Part shown: piece after piece, positions 57,016-62,500 of the stretch | How positions within the stretch are numbered: the first letter of the stretch is position 1 | Layout of the letters: every line of letters starts with the position of its first letter | Assembly (NCBI GenBank): GCA_905221605.1 | Contig: CAJNDS010000424.1 | Coordinates: 1-62,500, forward strand | Length of the DNA: 62,500 nucleotides | Direction of reading: 5' to 3' | Source: Symbiodinium natans | Taxonomy: Eukaryota > Sar > Dinophyceae > Suessiales > Symbiodiniaceae | Translations under genes and position numbers: made by a program | The notes under the pieces: model-generated | What the model was told of the DNA's origin: nothing | Database searches by the model: none | The model's input: only the letters and a program-made list of their open reading frames with translations

Positions 57016-58632
57016 ATGTCATGCCATGCTTCCTGGAAGGAAGCTGTTCTTCACCTTGCAGAGTTCCAGGGGAGCAGCGTCCAAGGCGTCCGGGTCGGGG
57101 TGCTCCGCAATGTGGCCGCCAACTCGGCGGGCAAGAAGAGCTGCTGGCGCAGAGCCCTCCAGCTGCTGCCGTCTCATGGTGAGGCCGGCGCCAAGAATGC
57201 TCTGGTTGCCCATGGCATCGCCGTGGACTCGTGTGCCAGGGCGGCATCCTGGGCACGAGCCCTACAGATGCTCCAGTCCTGGGCCCTCCAGGGCCAGGAG
57301 GCCTCGCTTGTGGCGCTCGGGGCTGCGGCCCGAGGCCTTGCAGGCGACAGCTGCGACAGGTGGCGCCTGGCACAGCTCTTGGCCTCGGAGGCACCCAGCA
57401 TCTTCGTCAGCAACGCGGTGCTGGCTGCGTGCTGCCGTGCGAGGCTGTTGCAGCAGAGCCTGCGGCTGCTCTCTGCGATGAAACAGGATGGACCAGAACC
57501 AGACGTGGCCAGCTACAACACCATGTTGGGCCTGTGCGCTGAGGAAGGTCATGTGGCAAAGGCAGGTGCCTTGTTGAGGGAAGCCAGACACCAGGGCCTG
57601 CAGGGCCTCTTGATGCACAACTTGGCCCTGAAGGCATCCCTCAGTGCTTCCTCTTGGGAACGTGCAGCAGGGCTGCTGCTGGGCATGTCGGTGGACCGAG
57701 TCGCAAGTGACGACATCTCCACGGGCACCGCGATTGCCTCATGCGCAAGGGGAAGACGCTGGCAGCTTTGCATCCGGCTGCTGCGGACCCTCCCCTTCCG
57801 GGAGTTGCCATGGCAGGCAACTCCAGGAAGGACGGTGGCTTTCAGCACAGCAGGATCTGCAGCCATCCAGGCGATGGCCTGGTCTTGCGCCCAAGATTTT
57901 CTGGACGACCTCCGCTGCAGCCATCTGCAAACCGACACAGATACTTTTGCAGCATTCTCCACGGCCTGCATGGCAGCTGCTGCGGGTGCCGCAGATGCGC
58001 AGGGAGGCCCTCGAAGCAGAAGGACCTGGAGGATCTGGCCCCTGGCAGCAGCACTGCTGTGCATCTGCAAGCAGCGACACGGCGTGGCTCCTGACACCTC
58101 GGTTGGGCCCGCCATTACCACCTTCAGCAGGTCGAGTCGGTGGCCGAAGGGCGTCCAGCTGCTTGCAGGCCTGAGGGCAAATGGGCTCCGGCCGCATCTG
58201 ATCTGTTTCAACTCCGCCGCGATGAGCACCTGGCGTGCGGTTTCTTCCGCGCTCTCCGGCATGTGCGCGGGGGCCCTGAGGCCGGACGTGGCCTCCTGGA
58301 ACGCGCTCTTAGTGGCCAACCCCTGGGAGCAAAGCACGCAGAGCCTTGAAGTCATGGCAGCTTTGCAGGTGGAGGTGGACCAGGTGGCCGTCAGCACCCG
58401 CCTGGGAGGCATGAACGCGGCGCCTTGGAGGAAATCCCTCGCGGCCCTCTGCCGGGCGTCCGCGGGCTCCGTTGACGGCATCCTGGCTGCCGTGCTCTTG
58501 CGCGGCTGCGCGGCCCGGCGCTCCTGGCAAGAGAGCTTGCAGCTACGGGCCTCATTGGAGTGGGGGGGCTCCGATCTCAGATCCGACGCAGGACCGAAGT
58601 TGTGCCGAAGCTCGAAGAATCGGGGAATGTAA
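57016..58632 (+). CDS. Pentatricopeptide-repeat (PPR)-like protein, 538 residues
   Basis: One long GC-rich frame from ATG to TAA. It consists of about 12 degenerate 33-36 residue units with the W-x-x-A-L-x-L-L and N-A-x-x-A-A-C patterns of PPR/TPR-like helical hairpins, for example WARALQMLQSWALQG (about 79-93), VSNAVLAACCRARLLQQSLR (about 130-149), DVASYNTMLGLCAEEGHVAK (about 162-181), HNLALKASLSASSWERAAGL (about 200-219) and DVASWNALLVANPWEQSTQS. PPR proteins usually bind organellar RNA one base per repeat and act in editing, cleavage or stability; the family is expanded in dinoflagellates. Organelle targeting is not evident: the N-terminus (MSCHASWKEAVLHLAEFQG) already looks like a repeat, so upstream exons may be missing. 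An in-frame TAA lies 7 bases before the ATG. Confidence 0.85.
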   Translation: MSCHASWKEAVLHLAEFQGSSVQGVRVGVLRNVAANSAGKKSCWRRALQLLPSHGEAGAKNALVAHGIAVDSCARAASWARALQMLQSWALQGQEASLVALGAAARGLAGDSCDRWRLAQLLASEAPSIFVSNAVLAACCRARLLQQSLRLLSAMKQDGPEPDVASYNTMLGLCAEEGHVAKAGALLREARHQGLQGLLMHNLALKASLSASSWERAAGLLLGMSVDRVASDDISTGTAIASCARGRRWQLCIRLLRTLPFRELPWQATPGRTVAFSTAGSAAIQAMAWSCAQDFLDDLRCSHLQTDTDTFAAFSTACMAAAAGAADAQGGPRSRRTWRIWPLAAALLCICKQRHGVAPDTSVGPAITTFSRSSRWPKGVQLLAGLRANGLRPHLICFNSAAMSTWRAVSSALSGMCAGALRPDVASWNALLVANPWEQSTQSLEVMAALQVEVDQVAVSTRLGGMNAAPWRKSLAALCRASAGSVDGILAAVLLRGCAARRSWQESLQLRASLEWGGSDLRSDAGPKLCRSSKNRGM

Positions 58633-58638
58633 TTTAAG

Positions 58639-59045
58639 GACCTTAACAATTAGATTAGGGTTTTGGGGGTTATTGTAGCAATTATATTCATAAAGGGGCC
58701 ATAAGGGCCATAAGGGAACTACCATTCGTAATTCTTCCGACCCCCACAGTTTGCGGAACGTACAGGGATGTTACATTGGGGATTTTTTAACTTTAAAAAA
58801 CTAAGAAAAACCACATTTAACCCTAATTGGGTTTTTTAACGTCAAAAAGCCTTAAGTGAGACCTGGATCATGCTTCCCTTCGGCAGGACTGCAAGACGCG
58901 GCGCTGGCGGCGCTGCAGGACTGAGTAGTAGAGTCGACAACCTTAAACCCTAAACCCTAAACCCTAAACCCTTAACCCTTAACCCTTAACCCTAAACCCT
59001 AAACCCTAAGCCCTAAACCCTAGACCCTAAACCCTAAACCCTGTA
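58639..59045. other. AT-rich spacer and C-strand array
   Basis: 58640-58860 is AT-rich with short direct repeats (GGGCCATAAGGGCCATAAGG). 58942-59045 is a CCCTAAA array with CCCTTAA variants. No gene. Confidence 0.6.
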
Positions 59046-59110
59046 TTATCTTTTTTGCACAATCCCAACAGTTAACCTGCAGCTCCGCTATAGGATGCTG
59101 GACAACACAT

Positions 59111-59244
59111 CCCCTCCCCCAACATTAAACCCCCCTAACTTCCTAATATTCAATACTCCCACGATACTTCTATTCTAGTACATAAGCGGGGACTTAATGA
59201 GGTGGGGGGTTTGTTTAGGGGGGGTTTCATGTTGGGGGGAGGGG
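59111..59244. mobile_element. Hairpin element G (about 134 bp)
   Basis: The arms CCCCTCCCCCAACATTAAAC and TTTCATGTTGGGGGGAGGGG pair imperfectly over about 25 bases. It ends 20 bp before the PPR-like exon at 59264. Confidence 0.65.
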
Positions 59245-59263
59245 ATGAAGAGATGACTAAGAG

Positions 59264-59443
59264 GAGGGCTCCGCCTGGCAGCTGAGCTCCCACGCGCTCG
59301 GCGCCTTCGCGGCCCGGCGCCACGAGCCTGGGCCGATGGCGCTCAGCGCCGCCGTCACCGCCTGCGGCGCCACCGGGAGGTGGCGCGAGATGCTGGGGGC
59401 CTGCACGTGGCTCTGCGCCCACAGTGGGGGCCTGAGATGTCAG
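59264..59443 (+). CDS. PPR-like exon
   Basis: The frame reads WQLSSHALGAFAARRHEPGP, then MALSAAVTACGATGRWREML: one full PPR-like unit with almost all third positions G or C. It could be a downstream exon of the 57 kb gene (after alternative splicing before the TAA), part of another PPR gene, or a fragment. The frame stays open to 59680 but loses coding character after about 59443. Confidence 0.6.
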
Positions 59444-59699
59444 GCCGCGCCTTTGTTCAGAGAGTGGAGGAGTAAGTTAGAAGGAGGCGTGCCTCAGCTC
59501 ATGGGTGCTAGTTGGAGGAGCCTTCCTTCATCAACTGTCACTGGGGTCGAAAAAATTTCTCTCGCAGAGCTTTGGGGATCTCGGCGTCTGCCTGCAACCT
59601 GTCGTCTCAGGTGGGGCCACGTCTGCGTCCTCCGAAGGTTTTGGGGCGCTGGCCTGCAGCTGAGCGTGTGTTCTGGTTGACACTGCTAGCCCAAACCCT

Positions 59700-60315
59700 A
59701 CACCCCTACCCCCTAAACCCAAATGGTGCGGAGCCCCGTGGCGACACCCCGAACTCCCCAGCCCCACCTCCCCGGGCTTTTTCTAGGGTTTATCCATTCT
59801 ATGCTCTCCAAGATCCCTGAATCCGGGAAGGTCCCCTTCAACTAGAATAGAGATCGCAGTACTGCCATAAGGAGTAGTCCTTCATCGAGGGGTGTTGGAG
59901 TGTCACCCTAGCCCTCTCAATCCTGAAAAACAACAAAGCCCTGAAGCTCCATGAGCCGAAACACTGTAGACACTGAAGCCCTGCAACCCTACACACCCTG
60001 CAGCCCCAAACCCTAAACCCCAAACCTCTAAACCCTAGAAACCCAAAACCCAGTAAACTCTGTAAACCCTAAACACTGCAAACCTGCAAAGCCTGTAACC
60101 CTTATGATGCTCTTATCGTGCCCCCTTACGATAATCCCTTTTCAGGACTGTCAGTATAAGGAGGAACATCCCAATGGAAACCCCGTAAACCCGAAAGCCC
60201 TAAAAACCTCTAAAGCCTTAAAGCCTTAAAGCCTTAAACCCTTAAACCCTTACAGCCTTAAACCCTTAAAGCCTTGAAGCCTTAAAGCCTTAAACCCTTA
60301 AACCCTTAAACTCCT
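59700..60315. repeat. Degenerate C-strand tract with MITE-B half-copy
   Basis: 59985-60090 and 60180-60310 are degenerate CCCTAAA/CCTTAAA words. 60131-60174 (ATAATCCC to GAGGAACATCCCAA) is the right half of MITE-B. No gene. Confidence 0.7.
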
Positions 60316-60412
60316 GTAAAGCGTGAGGCCATAGGGCTCCGGAGCTGTGGGAGGTGGCAGTGGACCCTCCGATGCTTGCAGGAGCTGCAAGGCAAGGTTG
60401 TACAAATGCAGC

Positions 60413-60525
60413 TAGGGTTTGGGGTTTGGGGTTTGGGGTTTGGGGTTTGGGGTTTGGGGTTTGGGGTTTAGGGTTTAGGGTTTAGGGTTTGGGCTTCAGG
60501 GTTGAGGGTTTAGGGTTTAGGGTTT
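60413..60525 (+). repeat. TTTGGGG heptamer array grading into TTTAGGG
   Basis: About eight perfect TTTGGGG units followed by TTTAGGG and TTGAGGG. One substitution has spread through consecutive monomers. Confidence 0.95.
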
Positions 60526-61240
60526 ACTGTAGCTTTGAAAGATGTCTATGGCAGCCCTTCTGTGTCGAGGACAGCTTTTGTGATTCTTGTGTGTGTGGGG
60601 CAGGGGGGCATGGGGGCTTGCAACTTATCCTAACAGTTTAACATGCGCCAGAGAGGTAGAGGTGGTGGGGCTTCTGGGATTCTGGAGAGCTTTTGCAGGT
60701 TTCTAAAGCCTAAACCCTAAACCCTAAACCCCCCAAACTGTAAACCCTGAACCTTAACCCGTAGCCCTGAACCCTAAACCCTAGCCCTAAACCCGAAACC
60801 CTGCAAACCCCAAAGCCCTACGGCCCCAAAATCCCTCACAAGTCCCGCCTGGCCGTGAACCCTCTGATTAAACCCTCTGTCCCAGGGGGAGTATTTGAAC
60901 AGTAACCCCATGAGAGGGTTTGGGGTTTAGGGTTTAGGGTTGGGGTTTATAGAAATTGTATAGGGTTTGGGTCCCAATAACGTTTTGACCGAAACGTTTT
61001 GGCCGAAAATTTTTTTGGAACCTACTTTTTGTTTTTGGGAAGAGGAGGGGGAGGGGGGGGATGAGGGGGTGGGAGAGGTTTAAGTAAATACTTGGAAAAT
61101 TCAGCATGATGCCACATACAGTTTCAATTTATGTTGTCTTGAGGGTTTAGGGTTTAGGGCTTAGGGTTTGGGGGTTAGGGTTTAGGGTTTGGGGTCCAGA
61201 GTTAGGGTTTAGGGTTTAGGGAGTGCCCCCCCCCCCCCCC
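60526..61240. repeat. Arrays of both orientations, poly-C run, no gene
   Basis: CCCTAAA-like 60708-60830, TTTAGGG 60915-60970 and 61142-61222, poly-C 61225-61242, and a G-rich patch 61035-61080. The AACGTTTTGACCGAAACGTT region (60978-61003) contains a short palindrome. No supported coding frame. Confidence 0.75.
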
Positions 61241-61242
61241 CC

Positions 61243-61330
61243 GCAGCCAGACCTCGATCGTTCTGTCCCGCTGCTGGCCACGTGCCACGCAGCCGCGGCC
61301 TGCGGTGAGAATGCCAGCCCATGGCTCGGT
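61243..61330 (+). CDS. Exon-like segment, PPR-like flavour
   Basis: The frame reads QPDLDRSVPLLATCHAAAAC, then GENASPWLGR and TGA. The AxxACG pattern resembles the first helix of a PPR unit. Very short. Confidence 0.3.
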
Positions 61331-61339
61331 CGTTGAGTT

Positions 61340-61760
61340 GGGGTTTGGGTTTTAGGGTTTAGGGTTTAGGGTTTAAGGTTTTCAGGTTGCGAGGGCTTGT
61401 CCTTCCGCGTGTTGAGGGCTGACCTTAAAGCTTAGCTGGAGGGGCCTTTTTGCCAGGAACATAGGGGACTGGCCCCAAAAACGGTGGTGTGTGGGTGTTT
61501 GGAAGATACCTTACGGGGGAAAAACTGCCCTCAACCCTGCCGGCCCAGGCTTCCTGGAACTGCTGGAGTTCGCGCAGCAGTCGCAGTCACGGGCAACGGA
61601 GGCGTGGGAAGTCGGGGTGTTTGGGGTCCGGGGTTTGATTTTAGGGTTCAGGGTTTAGGGTTTGATTTTAGGGTTTAGGGTTTAGGGTTCAGGGTTTCAG
61701 GGTCCAGTGGTTTGGGGGTCTAGGGTAGCAGGGTGTAGGGTCTGGGTCTTCGGGGTCCAG
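61340..61760 (+). repeat. Degenerate TTTAGGG patches
   Basis: 61340-61385 and 61630-61740, with ATTTTAGGG and GGTTCAGGG variants. A GC-rich segment between (61500-61600) has no preferred frame. Confidence 0.8.
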
Positions 61761-62034
61761 GGGGGGTTGAGAGAGCTTTGGGGGTGTAGGGCTGCAAGTT
61801 GCAGGCCCTTTTTGGTCTTCGAAACGCTTGGAGCCCTGACATGCCAAAGCCCTACCCTAAGAACCCAAAAACATACCCTTTGTTTTGTAGTTGCTATGCT
61901 AGAACCCCTTTTCTATGCATCATTGAAGGAGTATATGAATGGTCAGTTCTCAAGCTACCCGGAACAGAAGGGACCGCCTTATAATCGTACCCCCCAAAAG
62001 GAGCCAGAATTTAGAGAAGTGACCCAATAAGCAG
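61761..62034 (+). other. Uncertain frame upstream of the last array
   Basis: A plus frame to 62030 contains VVAMLEPLFYASLKEYMNGQ and ends EPEFREVTQ and TAA. Its relation to the exon at 62095 is unclear, because all frames have a stop shortly before the GCAG|GTTTAGGG boundary at 62034. Confidence 0.3.
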
Positions 62035-62094
62035 GTTTAGGGTTTAGGGTTTAGGGTTTAGGGTTTAGGGTTTAGGGTTTCCTGCCTCCCACAG
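62035..62094 (+). repeat. 60-base candidate intron or intron end made of TTTAGGG repeats
   Basis: The segment starts GTTTAGGG after GCAG, contains about seven TTTAGGG monomers, and ends with the acceptor-like TTTCCTGCCTCCCACAG. The right boundary is convincing; the left one is possible but may lie further upstream. Confidence 0.5.
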
Positions 62095-62500
62095 GTGGTT
62101 CGCGAGTTTGCTGCCAGGGCGCAGAGTTTCGCGCTGGCACCCTGATGGGGGAAAACACGCGCTCGCAGCCGCGCGTGAAGTGGATGTCGGGTTTCTAAGG
62201 GTGGCTGTTGCCCCCCTCATACTTGAGACTTCGGAAAAAGCCGTCCTGGCCATACATGCTGGGCCCTTTCTACTACAACTGCCGGCCACGAAAAGGGACA
62301 CAGACTTGAACCCTCCCCGCTGCCACCCCCTCCTGCACATGCGGCTTTGCAAGGTGCGGGCCCAGCTTCAAGGCTTTCTGATGCAAGACTTTCTGAGGCG
62401 GAAGGGGGCCCCAAGCGCCCAAAATTCCCAAGGACGCTTGCGTCGAATGTTGTTGTCTGCTTTTGAACCGCCCCTCTCCACGTGCCTTTGTACTTACGCT
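62095..62500 (+). CDS. Coding frame running off the right edge (about 135 codons)
   Basis: After the CCTCCCACAG acceptor, the frame starting with the TGG at 62096 has no stop to the end of the window: WFASLLPGRRVSRWHPDGGK, EVDVGFLRVAVAPLILETSE, KAVLAIHAGPFLLQLPATKR, ending in a Leu/Arg-rich part (MRLCKVRAQLQGFLMQDFLR). A 135-codon open run in GC-rich DNA is unlikely by chance. It lies downstream of TTTAGGG repeats. Family unknown. Confidence 0.6.

Noticed and set aside
57549-58649. A 366-codon minus-strand frame opposite the PPR gene
   Set aside because: It is the antisense shadow of the GC-rich PPR coding strand and lacks PPR-like or other order.
1-62500. Window as a chromosome end (true telomere)
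   Set aside because: Arrays occur throughout in both orientations with unique DNA between them, and neither window end is a terminal array.
1-62500. Spliced-leader, 5S, U6 or rRNA genes, and CRISPR arrays
   Set aside because: I looked for the dinoflagellate leader ending TTTTGGCTCAAG and for typical rRNA/snRNA words and found none; the repeats here lack the repeat-spacer regularity of CRISPR.

Overview
The window looks like nuclear DNA of a dinoflagellate; the genus cannot be told. Evidence: hundreds of plant/dinoflagellate-type telomere heptamers (TTTAGGG/CCCTAAA) scattered through internal DNA on both strands, very small GC-rich exon-like segments, probable GC and GA splice donors beside GT, a pentatricopeptide-repeat (PPR) gene with a long nearly intronless frame, an F-box/ankyrin gene, and many non-autonomous inverted-repeat elements. 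There are no bacterial operons, rRNAs, complete tRNAs, CRISPR arrays or spliced-leader genes.

Layout. 1-38 kb is a patchwork of roughly 70 telomere-like arrays separating 50-160 nt GC-rich islands. Many islands have one plausible reading frame, an upstream AG and a downstream GT/GC/GA; I read them as exons of several large multi-exon genes whose introns are filled with telomere-like repeats and hairpin elements. The best-resolved gene here is the F-box/ankyrin gene (31.88-33.12 kb). 14.4-16.7 kb holds two minus-strand reading frames. 18.4-19.7 kb is a complex satellite. 38-42 kb is free of arrays and holds single-exon-like frames on both strands. 42.2-47.1 kb is a tandem and dispersed repeat field built from 400/646 bp units and related duplications. 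47.3-53.1 kb is relatively gene-dense, with frames on both strands and a Pro/Val/Ala-rich gene with a small in-frame GC-AG intron. 53.3-56.7 kb returns to arrays, including the longest (55.5-55.9 kb). 57.0-58.6 kb is the clearest gene, a 538-residue PPR-like protein, followed by a separate PPR-like exon at 59.3 kb. A coding frame runs off the right edge.

Main structural observation. The arrays are not randomly oriented. Reading left to right, a C-strand array followed by a G-strand array almost always encloses a segment of about 57-160 nt (exon-sized), whereas G-then-C gaps are longer and more variable (60 nt to 2 kb). Exon-like islands therefore sit between inverted telomere-like arrays; equivalently, each intron begins with TTTAGGG repeats and ends with CCCTAAA repeats, sometimes with a hairpin element between. 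This suggests introns whose ends are, or have become, telomere-like inverted repeats.

Limits. Short GC-rich segments are often open in some frame by chance, so most single exon calls are tentative. All array and repeat boundaries were counted by eye. No homology search was possible.
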